NCBI GenBank assembly: GCA_002448875.1
Contig: DKAS01000223.1
Location: 1-15,162, forward strand
DNA length: 15,162 nucleotides
Direction: 5' to 3'
DNA from: Proteobacteria bacterium UBA6920
GTDB lineage: Bacteria; Pseudomonadota; Gammaproteobacteria; SG8-11
This document shows, one piece after another, positions 7,603 to 14,775 of this stretch. The position numbers and the translations under genes were made by a program. The first letter of the stretch is position 1, and each line of letters opens with the position of its first letter. Below the pieces are notes generated by a model, which saw only the letters and a list, made by a program, of their open reading frames with translations, did no database searches and had not been told where the DNA came from.

Positions 7603-10347
7603 TCAACGTCCCGGCGCCTGGCCACCTTGCGATAAATCGATGCTTAAACCGGTATCCTTCACGAGTTCGGTAATCGCGGCCGGTTCCAACGGCGGACTGT
7701 AGAGATACCCTTGAATAGCGTCGCAGTCTTGATCTTTTAAATAGCGAAGCTGCTCGCGTGTCTCCACTCCCTCGGCAACAATCTCCATGCCAAGAGTATG
7801 CCCCAAAGAAATTATCGCCGAGGCGATGGCAGCATCATCCGGATTAAAGATAATATCCTTGACAAAGGAGCGATCAATTTTCAACACATCCAGGGGTAAG
7901 CGCTTTAGATAATTCATCGACGAGTAACCGGTACCGAAGTCATCGATCGTAAGGCTGACTCCCATCTCATGGAGCGCGTGCAACAGCCTGTTGGTTTCTT
8001 CGATATTTTCAATCAGCAATCCTTCGGTCAACTCGAGCTCAAGTTGCGACGGTTCAAGCCCGGAATCGCGAATAATGTCATCTATCCGCTGCACCAGAAA
8101 CTGCGACTTGAACTGACGAATCGAAATATTGACCGCGACCCGGGTCAACCCGAGGCCGACTCCCAGCCACTCCTTTTGCTGGCGGCAAGCCGTGTGTAAA
8201 ACCCATTCACCCACGGCGCCGATCATCCCGGTTTCTTCAAGGATCGGGACAAAAATCATGGGGGAGACATTTTTGTAGTCATCGTTGCGCCAGCGCAGCA
8301 ACGCCTCGAAACCGACGATCTGGTTTTTCTTGATATTGACTTGCGGCTGGTAATACAAACGGAATTCGTTTTTTTCGAGCGCTTTGCGCAGGCAGGTTTC
8401 CATGGACAGACGCGCCAGCGAATGGCTATCTATGTCTTCCGTGTAGTATTGATAACTGTCCTTGCCCTTGGCCTTCGCCCGGTACATGGCACGATCAGCC
8501 TTTTTCAGCAGTTCCTGGCAATCTTTCCCATCGTTCGGAAACAAACTGATACCCATGCTCGGCGTAATAAACAGCTCTTGCTGGTTGACCTTCATCGGGG
8601 CCCGCAGACTGGTAAGAATTTTGTCGACCACTGGCGTAACGTCGGTCGTGGATGCCACATCGTTTAAAACAATGGCAAACTCGTCGCCACCCAACCGGGC
8701 TACGGTATCCCCCTCCCGAATGCACGACTGCAGACGGTCCGCGACAAGCTTCAGCAACTCATCACCCGCATCATGACCAAGAGTGTCATTTATCACCTTG
8801 AACCGATCCAGATCGATGAAGACGACGGCGATATTCCTGTCTCGCCAACGGCCGCGCGCCATCGCCTGGGTCAGCCTGTCCTGTAGCAGCACTCTGTTCG
8901 GCAAGCCAGTCAACGCATCGTGATGCGCCATGTGGCTGATCCGCTCCTGGGCATCAATGCGCTCGGTAACATCTTTTCCACTAGAAATGAAGTTAACAAT
9001 CTCTCCCAGACTGTTTTTTTGCGGAGTGATCGTTTTCTCTTCATAAAACAACTCGCCGTTCTTGCGCCGATTCAGAATAATATCGCTAAAGACGCCGCCC
9101 GCGAGGATGGTTTGCCACAGACGGTGGTAAAATGCCGGGTTGTGTTTTCCCGAATTGATCAACTTTGGCGTTTTTCCGATTATCTCGTCCCGGTTGTACC
9201 CTGTCATGGCTTCAAATGCCGGATTGACATATTCGATAACGCCCTTCTGGTCCGTAATCATTACCGCTTCCGCGATCTGCTCTACGGCGCCTGACAACTT
9301 GCGCATTTGCGCTTCCGTTTGATACCTCTGGGTTATGTCCTGAAAAGTCCCGACAACGCGCACCGCCCGGCCATCACCATTCCTCTCTATCCGTCCCTGT
9401 TGACTGACGTAGCGTATCTGCCCGTCCAAGCGCAGAATCCGATGCTCAAATTCATAAATCAATAAATCTTTCAACGCTCTCTCGAAAGCGGTCTCCACCT
9501 TTCCACGATCTTCCACAAACACCGCACTCAATACATCATCGAACGATTTGCAGGCGGAAACCGACTTACCCCTTAGTATTTTACAAGCCTGGTCTGACCA
9601 TATGAATTCGTTGCTTTCAATATTCCATTCCCAATTACCAATTCTTGCAATTCGCTGCGCCTCATGCAGCCCGGCCTCACTTTCCTGCAGTTTCTTATAA
9701 GCCTTATCTCTCTCGATCACCTCCCCCTTCAGTTCTTCATTTATTTTCATTATTTCAACGGTACGCTCACGCACCCGCTGTTCAAGATTCAAATTACTTT
9801 CCGCCAGGTACACGATTTTCCTCAAATCGCTGTATGCGCGCAGGGCGGCGGTTATACTGGTAACCAGCTTTTGCGCGGTCAGCTCTGTTTTCTCCCGGTA
9901 ATCATTGATATCGAACTTCGTGATAACCTCATGTTCCGGCGCATGACCGGGTTGGCCAGTTCGAAGAATGATGCGAACGAAATTATTGTGCAGCACATTA
10001 CGAATATATTTCACGACCTTCAGGCCGGCGTCATCACTCTCCATCACCACATCGAGTAAGAGAACCGCAGTATCATCGTGCTCCTCGATCAACTTTTCGC
10101 AATCCTCGCCCGAATAACCGTGAATCAACTCCACGGGACTGCCGGCGAAAACCAAATCTTCGAGCACCAGCCTGGTAACCTGATGCACCGCTTCATCATC
10201 GTCGATAATCATTATTTTCCAGGAGACGGGCGACACCGGGCTTTTTTCACCCTTTTTTACCTTCTCCGCATGGACCCCCTCCTCGAACAGCAAATTGTCA
10301 CCCCGATTGGAGAAAGTCGCTTTCCGCCTATTCATACGCAATCCCAT
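7603..10347 (-). CDS. Response regulator REC-PAS-PAS-GGDEF-EAL, bifunctional-type cyclic-di-GMP enzyme
   Basis: The 914-residue protein opens with a receiver (44-172; D49-D51, phosphoacceptor D99, T130, K153). A coiled coil (180-228), a PAS/PAC domain (about 228-345, ending FQDITQ) and a second PAS (350-463, ending GKDVTER) follow. The GGDEF domain (about 470-635) has intact GGDEF (553-557) and an RxxD inhibitory site (R544-D547) five residues before it. The EAL domain (655-900) has EALLR (681-685), VAVNIS, ELTEG (772-776), DDFGTG (802-807), KIDRSF (823-828), EGVET (859-863) and Q879. On motifs, both diguanylate cyclase and phosphodiesterase activities could be present; which one dominates cannot be read. 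No membrane segment is seen. The start is uncertain: neither ATG 10345-10347 nor ATG 10333-10335 (910 aa) has a good ribosome binding site. It is the first gene of the signalling block, 130 bases before the kinase. Confidence 0.94.
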   Translation of the reverse strand: MGLRMNRRKATFSNRGDNLLFEEGVHAEKVKKGEKSPVSPVSWKIMIIDDDEAVHQVTRLVLEDLVFAGSPVELIHGYSGEDCEKLIEEHDDTAVLLLDVVMESDDAGLKVVKYIRNVLHNNFVRIILRTGQPGHAPEHEVITKFDINDYREKTELTAQKLVTSITAALRAYSDLRKIVYLAESNLNLEQRVRERTVEIMKINEELKGEVIERDKAYKKLQESEAGLHEAQRIARIGNWEWNIESNEFIWSDQACKILRGKSVSACKSFDDVLSAVFVEDRGKVETAFERALKDLLIYEFEHRILRLDGQIRYVSQQGRIERNGDGRAVRVVGTFQDITQRYQTEAQMRKLSGAVEQIAEAVMITDQKGVIEYVNPAFEAMTGYNRDEIIGKTPKLINSGKHNPAFYHRLWQTILAGGVFSDIILNRRKNGELFYEEKTITPQKNSLGEIVNFISSGKDVTERIDAQERISHMAHHDALTGLPNRVLLQDRLTQAMARGRWRDRNIAVVFIDLDRFKVINDTLGHDAGDELLKLVADRLQSCIREGDTVARLGGDEFAIVLNDVASTTDVTPVVDKILTSLRAPMKVNQQELFITPSMGISLFPNDGKDCQELLKKADRAMYRAKAKGKDSYQYYTEDIDSHSLARLSMETCLRKALEKNEFRLYYQPQVNIKKNQIVGFEALLRWRNDDYKNVSPMIFVPILEETGMIGAVGEWVLHTACRQQKEWLGVGLGLTRVAVNISIRQFKSQFLVQRIDDIIRDSGLEPSQLELELTEGLLIENIEETNRLLHALHEMGVSLTIDDFGTGYSSMNYLKRLPLDVLKIDRSFVKDIIFNPDDAAIASAIISLGHTLGMEIVAEGVETREQLRYLKDQDCDAIQGYLYSPPLEPAAITELVKDTGLSIDLSQGGQAPGR

Positions 10348-10565
10348 CTAATCACGATGTGTATTACCATTTGTGCATCATTAATTATTATCGGTTGAAG
10401 GCTTTTTTAACTGGACCAGCCGCCATTGTTCTTCACAAATCCCAGCTTTATATTCGGCTCGACCTCAGAGCCGATCCGCCCCGGAAATACACACCATAAC
10501 CATTGTCAATAACTGTGAAGATCAGGGAATCTAACCGACAAGCCCGGCCAAGGCAGGAGAAATAC
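10348..10565. promoter_or_regulatory. Intergenic region upstream of the GGDEF-EAL gene
   Basis: This AT-richer stretch separates the divergent signalling block and a small plus-strand ORF. It should hold the promoter of the signalling genes. I found no convincing sigma-70 pair or sigma-54 site. A small hairpin CGGCTC-7-GAGCCG lies at 10455-10473. Confidence 0.3.
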
Positions 10566-10710
10566 ATGCAAAAACATGCGCGTTACCAGTACGCGGGTAC
10601 ACGCACCGGGGGTTGTCCTGGTCGCCGCGACGGACGAGGTGAAACGCACGCGGCTGTTCTCGCGCAACCCCAACCGCCCCAGCAAGTCGTTCTATGACCG
10701 GCGCCACTAA
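10566..10710 (+). pseudogene. Possible small basic protein gene with an apparent one-base frame break
   Basis: AGGAGA (10555-10560) stands five bases before ATG 10566-10568, an excellent start signal. That frame gives 43 residues with no coding character. The next frame, ATG 10576-10578 to TAA 10708-10710, gives 44 residues with strongly GC-biased third positions, as in the neighbours, and the basic C-terminus LFSRNPNRPSKSFYDRRH. Removing one A from the five-A tract before the second ATG joins the good start signal to the coding-like frame (47 residues). So it may be a real small gene with a sequencing error or natural frameshift, or the remnant of a longer gene. I do not recognise the family. 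Confidence 0.35.
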
Positions 10711-10712
10711 CC

Positions 10713-10777
10713 GGCAGTCGCCCGGCGCAGCCAGGAGCTGCGCAAAATGGCTAGCCTTTTTGCCGGACTAGACTGCC
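10713..10777 (+). other. Possible structured RNA segment after the small ORF
   Basis: GGCAGTC (10713-10719) pairs perfectly with GACTGCC (10771-10777) and encloses a 7-bp stem, GCGCAGC-CAGGA-GCTGCGC (10725-10743), and the palindrome GGCTAGCC (10749-10756). This gives a closed multi-stem fold on either strand. It begins three bases after the small ORF's stop codon. I do not recognise it as a known RNA family. From 10778 to 10933 I see only weak inverted repeats. Confidence 0.3.
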
Positions 10778-10933
10778 ACCTGCAGGAAATCGGTAATAAG
10801 AGCTGCTGTCTGAAACTCAGCGACCCAACAATTAAAGGAGGAAAAGTCCGGCCGCAATTCCGCACCGGAGGAATGATCCGAATCACCCAGGCGGGTCAAA
10901 ATTCGGTGCAAATTTACACCCTGGGAAAAGAAT

Positions 10934-10953
10934 TTGGCGGAGAGGCAGGGATT
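10934..10953 (-). repeat. Direct 20-bp copy of the tRNA-Ser 3' end
   Basis: Twenty bases are identical to 11114-11133, the 3' end of the tRNA-Ser gene (3' strands of the T-stem and acceptor stem, discriminator base, CCA and one base beyond), in the same orientation and 180 bases away. Nothing else of a tRNA is present here. Such copies of a tRNA 3' end are typical of attachment sites left by integrases that target tRNA genes, but they also arise when tandem tRNA genes decay. No integrase gene is in the window. Confidence 0.8.
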
Positions 10954-10958
10954 GACTC

Positions 10959-11029
10959 GGGCCCTTCCCTGGGCCCTCGCCCTTCGGGCGCGCTACGCGC
11001 GCGTCCCGATCGGCAGTGCTGCCGATCGG
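10959..11029. repeat. Cluster of perfect hairpins between the tRNA fragments
   Basis: Consecutive inverted repeats fill this stretch: GGGCCC-6-GGGCCC (10959-10976), CGCCC-3-GGGCG (10978-10990), a GCGCG/CGCGC pair (10988-11000) and an 11-bp CCGATCGGCAG-tg-CTGCCGATCGG (11006-11029). None is followed by a T-run. The role is unknown; they may act on transcripts leaving the tRNA gene or be leftovers of a mobile sequence. Confidence 0.7.
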
Positions 11030-11050
11030 TCGAACCCACCTTGGTTATTT

Positions 11051-11064
11051 CCAGGGTTCGAATC
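11051..11064 (+). repeat. Inverted 14-bp copy of the tRNA-Ser T-arm
   Basis: CCAGGGTTCGAATC is the exact reverse complement of 11130-11143, inside the tRNA-Ser gene. Its position mirrors that segment about the 19-bp hairpin at 11076-11116, so the whole 11051-11143 stretch is an interrupted palindrome. The bases around it do not complete a second tRNA. Confidence 0.75.
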
Positions 11065-11075
11065 AAGCTCGTTCA

Positions 11076-11116
11076 CAACTTTACCGAAGGGGGCAACGCC
11101 CCCTTCGGTAAAGTTG
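11076..11116 (-). terminator. 19-bp perfect hairpin abutting the tRNA-Ser 3' end
   Basis: Arms 11076-11094 and 11098-11116 are perfectly complementary across a three-base loop; the right arm includes two bases of the encoded CCA. Read from the tRNA promoter it would form a very stable hairpin immediately after the tRNA. No U-tract follows, so it is not a textbook intrinsic terminator. A processing or 3'-end-protecting role is also possible. Confidence 0.5.
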
Positions 11117-11204
11117 GCGGAGAGGCAGGGATTCGAACCCTGGGTGCCCTAATGGGCACACTTGATTTCGAGTCAAGCCCTTTCGACCGCTCAGGCACCT
11201 CTCC
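11115..11204 (-). tRNA. tRNA-Ser (anticodon CGA)
   Basis: On the minus strand the gene begins GGAGAGGTG and ends CCTCTCC-G-CCA: a 7-bp acceptor stem, discriminator G and encoded CCA. The anticodon arm is CTTGA-CTCGAAA-TCAAG, giving anticodon CGA, which reads UCG serine codons. A long variable arm, typical of class II tRNAs, and a T-loop GTTCGAATC are present. The total of 90 bases is the usual length for tRNA-Ser. It lies 68 bases downstream of ubiB on the same strand and could be co-transcribed or have its own weak promoter in that gap. Confidence 0.97.
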
Positions 11205-11272
11205 GGTGAGCATGGGCTGTTGCAGGGCCACAGGATAAAGGAATCCGGGGAAGGGGCGCAAGGGTTGGGCGC

Positions 11273-12928
11273 TTAATCGTCGGTGGGCCAGGAAAAAATC
11301 AGGATGAAGGCGCCCAGGCCGGCGAACAGCAGGCTGAGCAGGGGCACGCCGCCGACGGAGGTGAACTGACCCGCATGCAGCATCAGGACGATGACGGCGC
11401 TGATAATGAAGGTGGAGCCGGTGATGGCGCGGAAGGTGGTACGGTTGGCCTGGCGCAGGTCGCGGCGCATTCTGTCCGCCTCCTGCTGGCGGCGTTCCTC
11501 GCGCGCTTCCTGCTGCTTGGCTTCATTGAGAAAATCGTGAATCATGGCGGGCAGTTGCGGCAGTTTTTCCACCCAGTGGGGGGTGTTGCGCGCCAGCGCC
11601 TTGAAAAAGGCCTTGGGCCCGACCCGGTCCGCCATCCACTGTTCGAGGAAGGGCTTGGCAGTTACCCACAGATCGAGGTCGGGATAGAGCTGGCGCCCCA
11701 AGCCCTCGATGTTGAGCAGGGTTTTCTGCAGCAGCACCAGCTGCGGCTGCACTTCCATGTCGAAGCGGCGCGCGGTCTGGAACAGGTGCACCAGCAGGTG
11801 GCCGAAGGAAATGTCGCGCAGCGGGCGTTCGAAGATGGGCTCGCAGACGGTGCGGATGGCGGCCTCGAATTCATCCACCCGGGTTTCCTTGGGCACCCAG
11901 TGGGACTCCACGTGCAGCTCCGCCACCCGGCGGTAGTCACGGCGGAAGAAGGCGTGAAAGTTTTCCGCCAGGTAGCGCTGATCGATGTCGCGCAAGCTGC
12001 CCATGATGCCGAAATCGATGGCGATGTAGCGGCCGTCGGCAGCGACGAAAATATTGCCCGGGTGCATGTCGGCATGGAAGAAATTGTGGCGAAACACCTG
12101 GGTGAAGAACACTTCCACGCCGTTTTCCGCCAGCCGGCGCAGATCGATGCCGGAGGCGCGCAGCGCCGGGATGTCGCCGATCGGTATGCCGCTGATGCGC
12201 TCCATCACCATCACCCGCTTGCGCGTGTAGGGCCAGTAGACTTCCGGCACGTAGAGCAGGCGTGAATTGGCGAAATTGCGTTTGAGCTGCGACGCGGATG
12301 AGGCTTCGCGCTGCATATCCAGCTCATCGTACAGGGTGCGCTCGAACTCCTGCACCACCTCGCAGACGCGCAGGCGGCGGGCGGTGCTGGAGTGCCGCTG
12401 CGCCAGGCCGGCAATAGTGGCCATCAGGCCGATGTCGCGCTTGATGGTCTTCTGGATCCCCGGCCGCACCACCTTGACGATCACGTCCTTGCCGTCGGGC
12501 AGACGGGCGGCATGCACCTGAGCGATGGACGCCGAAGCGAAGGGTTGCACATCGAAGGCGGCGAATAATTCGCTAATGGGCTTGCCGAAGGAGCTTTCGA
12601 TGATGCGCACCGCCTCCTCGCCGGGAAACGGCGGCACCTTGTCCTGCAGCCGGGCCAGTTCGCGGGCGATGTCGTCGGGTAGCAGGTCCTTGCGGGTGGA
12701 CAGGATCTGGCCGAACTTGACGAAAATCGGCCCCAGATCTTCCAGGCTGCGGCGCAGGCGCACGCCGACGGAAGGATCCGGGCGGCGAAACCAGTGCACC
12801 GGTTGCAGATAGACCAGAAAACGCAGTGGTCGGAACAGGTGGGTGGCCAGCACGACCTCGTCCAGACCGTGACGCACCAGCACCCGGTTGATATGCGCCA
12901 GCCGCAGCAAATGGGCGATGGGTCTCAA
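11273..12928 (-). CDS. ubiB: UbiB, ABC1/ADCK-family atypical kinase-like protein for ubiquinone biosynthesis
   Basis: The 551-residue protein shows the UbiB family marks: the KxGQ motif in [11 protein letters not shown] (69-79), the Ala-rich nucleotide loop ASASIAQVH (131-139), a lysine in VIVKVVRP (K152), the catalytic-loop region HADMHPGN (285-292) and IDFG (304-307). Two hydrophobic helices at the C-terminus (about 503-519 and 526-546) anchor it in the inner membrane, as in known UbiB. It supports ubiquinone synthesis, probably through ATPase-driven handling of hydrophobic intermediates. The start is TTG (12926-12928), overlapping the ubiJ stop as TTGA, which implies translational coupling. 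The N-terminal alignment with UbiB (GLDEVV near residue 21) supports this start; no ATG lies nearby in frame. Confidence 0.96.
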   Translation of the reverse strand: MRPIAHLLRLAHINRVLVRHGLDEVVLATHLFRPLRFLVYLQPVHWFRRPDPSVGVRLRRSLEDLGPIFVKFGQILSTRKDLLPDDIARELARLQDKVPPFPGEEAVRIIESSFGKPISELFAAFDVQPFASASIAQVHAARLPDGKDVIVKVVRPGIQKTIKRDIGLMATIAGLAQRHSSTARRLRVCEVVQEFERTLYDELDMQREASSASQLKRNFANSRLLYVPEVYWPYTRKRVMVMERISGIPIGDIPALRASGIDLRRLAENGVEVFFTQVFRHNFFHADMHPGNIFVAADGRYIAIDFGIMGSLRDIDQRYLAENFHAFFRRDYRRVAELHVESHWVPKETRVDEFEAAIRTVCEPIFERPLRDISFGHLLVHLFQTARRFDMEVQPQLVLLQKTLLNIEGLGRQLYPDLDLWVTAKPFLEQWMADRVGPKAFFKALARNTPHWVEKLPQLPAMIHDFLNEAKQQEAREERRQQEADRMRRDLRQANRTTFRAITGSTFIISAVIVLMLHAGQFTSVGGVPLLSLLFAGLGAFILIFSWPTDD

Positions 12929-13569
12929 CTGGGCGACCTTTGCTGCAGGCGCTGGATGCGCTGTTGCAGCCGATCCACATCCGAACGCAGCGCATCGACC
13001 TCGTTGAGAAACATATCCAGCTCCACCCGCGCCGGCAGCAGCCGCGCCTCTTCCGTCAGGTATTCACCGAAATCCAGCTGCAGGCGGCGGGCGCTTTCCC
13101 GCCCCCAGCGCAGCAGGCCCCGGGCCATATTGCCCAGTTGATGGGCGACCACATCGCCGGTGTAACGCGCCAGCAGTTCTTCGAGATCGATATCGGCTTG
13201 CGCCAGCAGTTTCTGCAGGGCGCGCGCCACCTCCATGTCACCGGCCAGGGTCACTTCGCCCTGCAATACGCCGGCGCGATCGCCGGACCAGGTGAGGCGG
13301 GCCAGCGACCAGGGGGTGCCGCTGATACTGGCATGCACTTGCGCCGGCGCTGCGCTCTGCAGGCGCAGGTTGCGCGCATGCACCCGCGCGTAGAAGGTAA
13401 TGGACGGCGCCCTTAGCTGCACGGCGATGGTCTTGCCATGCAGCACATCCAGCGCCGGCGCGCCGCTGACATCCAGGCTCAGCGCCTGGTTGAGCGCGTG
13501 CTCGAGCGCCACCAACACCAGCGTCGGCACCGGCAGAGAGCGGGCGGAACTCGCGCTTGCAGACGTCAT
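12925..13569 (-). CDS. ubiJ: UbiJ, SCP2-domain accessory factor of ubiquinone biosynthesis
   Basis: The 214-residue protein has a sterol-carrier-like SCP2 domain (about 15-120; [44 protein letters not shown]) and a C-terminal coiled coil (about 185-214; [17 protein letters not shown]). In known systems UbiJ binds the hydrophobic ubiquinone intermediates and, with UbiK, organises the soluble Ubi enzyme complex. The order ubiE-ubiJ-ubiB is the standard one. It starts 11 bases after ubiE with a GAGG element before the ATG, and its stop codon overlaps the ubiB start by four bases. Confidence 0.94.
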   Translation of the reverse strand: MTSASASSARSLPVPTLVLVALEHALNQALSLDVSGAPALDVLHGKTIAVQLRAPSITFYARVHARNLRLQSAAPAQVHASISGTPWSLARLTWSGDRAGVLQGEVTLAGDMEVARALQKLLAQADIDLEELLARYTGDVVAHQLGNMARGLLRWGRESARRLQLDFGEYLTEEARLLPARVELDMFLNEVDALRSDVDRLQQRIQRLQQRSPS

Positions 13570-13580
13570 CAGGCCAATCC

Positions 13581-14345
13581 TCAGTATTTAAAGCCTTCGT
13601 GCAGGGCGACGATGCCGCCGCTGAGATTGAAATAGCGGCAGCCCTCGAAACCCTGCGCCTGCATCATCTGCAGCAGCGTCGCCTGATCCGGATGCATGCG
13701 AATGGATTCGGCCAGGTAGCGGTAACTGTCGGCATCGTTGGTCACCAGGCGGCCCATGGCCGGCAGCACCGCGAAAGAATACAGATCATAAAGTTTGTCC
13801 AGGCCCGGCAGCACCGGCCTGGAAAATTCCAGCACCAGCAGGCGGCCGCCGGGCTTGAGCACGCGATACATGGCGGCCAGCGCCTGCTCCTTGCGGCTGA
13901 CGTTGCGCAGACCGAAGGCGATGGTGATATGAGAAAAATACTCGTCGGGAAACGGCAGTTTCTCGGCGTCCGCCTGCACGTAGCCGACATTGCCGACCAC
14001 GCCCCGGTCCAGCAGGCGGTCGCGCCCCACCCGCAGCATGGAATCGTTGATATCCGCCAGCACCACCTGCCCCTGGGCACCGACCTTGGGCGCCATCAGC
14101 GCCGCCAGGTCGCCGGTGCCGCCGGCCAGGTCCAGCACCCGGTCGCCGGGACGCAGGCTGCAATGAGCGACGGCGATGCGCTTCCACAGGCGGTGCACAC
14201 CGAAGGACATCAGGTCGTTCATCAGATCATAGCGGCCGGCCACCGAGTGGAACACTTCCGCCACCCGCGAGGCTTTTTCGCCCAGCGGCACCTGGCGGTA
14301 GCCGAAATGGGTCAAGTCATCCTGCGTCGCCTTGTCTTCCGCCAT
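13581..14345 (-). CDS. ubiE: UbiE, C-methyltransferase of ubiquinone/menaquinone biosynthesis
   Basis: The 254-residue protein carries the SAM-binding motif [12 protein letters not shown] (70-81), the UbiE signatures [25 protein letters not shown] (31-55) and [10 protein letters not shown] (140-149), and [17 protein letters not shown] (161-177). It methylates the quinone ring (2-polyprenyl-6-methoxy-1,4-benzoquinol, and demethylmenaquinol where present). The frame stays open far upstream, across the DUF971 gene. I chose ATG 14343-14345 because GGAGG lies five bases before it and [20 protein letters not shown] is the usual N-terminus. It starts 19 bases after the DUF971 gene. Confidence 0.97.
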   Translation of the reverse strand: MAEDKATQDDLTHFGYRQVPLGEKASRVAEVFHSVAGRYDLMNDLMSFGVHRLWKRIAVAHCSLRPGDRVLDLAGGTGDLAALMAPKVGAQGQVVLADINDSMLRVGRDRLLDRGVVGNVGYVQADAEKLPFPDEYFSHITIAFGLRNVSRKEQALAAMYRVLKPGGRLLVLEFSRPVLPGLDKLYDLYSFAVLPAMGRLVTNDADSYRYLAESIRMHPDQATLLQMMQAQGFEGCRYFNLSGGIVALHEGFKY

Positions 14346-14364
14346 CCCGTCCTCCCGCGCCGCC

Positions 14365-14724
14365 TCAGGCTTTGCGCTTGTGGCCGGCCTTGGCCAGCCG
14401 TGCCAGATAATCCTGCCAGAGCTCGTCCTGATGAGCGCCCAGTTTATAGAGCGTATCCCAGGAATAAATACCGGTGTTATGACCGTCGTCAAAATGCAGG
14501 GCAACGGCGTAGCTGCCCACCGGCTCGATCTGCTGGATATTGACGTTTTCCTTGCCCACCTGCAGCACTTCCTCGCCGGGACCGTGCCCGCGCACCTCCG
14601 CCGACGGCGAATAGACGCGCAGGTACTCGCAGGGCAGGCGGAAACGGCTGCCGTCATCGAAGGCTATTTCCAGCACGCGGGATTTCTGGTGCAGATTGAT
14701 TTCCGTGGGTCTTGGTTCGCTCAT
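14365..14724 (-). CDS. DUF971 protein (gamma-butyrobetaine hydroxylase-like N-terminal domain)
   Basis: The 119-residue protein matches the DUF971 family: a beta-rich domain with [39 protein letters not shown] and [27 protein letters not shown]. The family occurs alone, at the N-terminus of gamma-butyrobetaine hydroxylase-like enzymes, and sometimes with Mrp-type iron-sulfur proteins. Its function here is unknown. Starts at 14751 and 14739 would add nine or five residues; I chose ATG 14722-14724 because a GAG-containing purine stretch precedes it and MSEPRPTEI looks like the family start. It is 51 bases after hslU and 19 before ubiE, so part of the same run. Confidence 0.9.
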   Translation of the reverse strand: MSEPRPTEINLHQKSRVLEIAFDDGSRFRLPCEYLRVYSPSAEVRGHGPGEEVLQVGKENVNIQQIEPVGSYAVALHFDDGHNTGIYSWDTLYKLGAHQDELWQDYLARLAKAGHKRKA

Positions 14725-14775
14725 GCTCGCTGCTCTCATTGATTTACTCATTGCTTGGGATACCGACGCGCTGCG

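Noticed and set aside
10503..10697. 64-codon plus-strand frame starting at 10503
   Set aside because: Third-position composition is mixed and unlike neighbouring genes. Only its internal ATG at 10566 has a good ribosome binding site, and the adjacent frame is the coding-like one.
10838..10860. GGAGGAAAAGTCCGG resembles the GGAGGAAAGTCCGGGC signature of RNase P RNA
   Set aside because: There is one extra A, the following bases do not match, and none of the other conserved RNase P RNA segments is present nearby.
10713..10860. Cyclic-di-GMP (GEMM-type) riboswitch
   Set aside because: GCGCAAA and GGACTA loosely recall GEMM, but the conserved 5' half and the tetraloop-receptor layout are absent. 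No downstream plus-strand gene would be controlled by it.
10934..11204. A complete genomic island between the tRNA-Ser repeats
   Set aside because: Only 160 bases lie between the direct repeats, and no integrase, phage or cargo gene is present. At most this is a scar or an empty site.
10747..11261. Reading frames of 163, 72 and 62 codons across the tRNA gene, e.g. GGEAGIRTLGAL and EVPERSKGLDSKSS
   Set aside because: These are translations of the tRNA-Ser gene and its partial copies; such products are a familiar annotation artefact.
13581..14657. Long 358-codon reading of ubiE
   Set aside because: Its first 100 or so residues run through the DUF971 gene in another frame; the start with GGAGG at 14345 gives the normal UbiE length.
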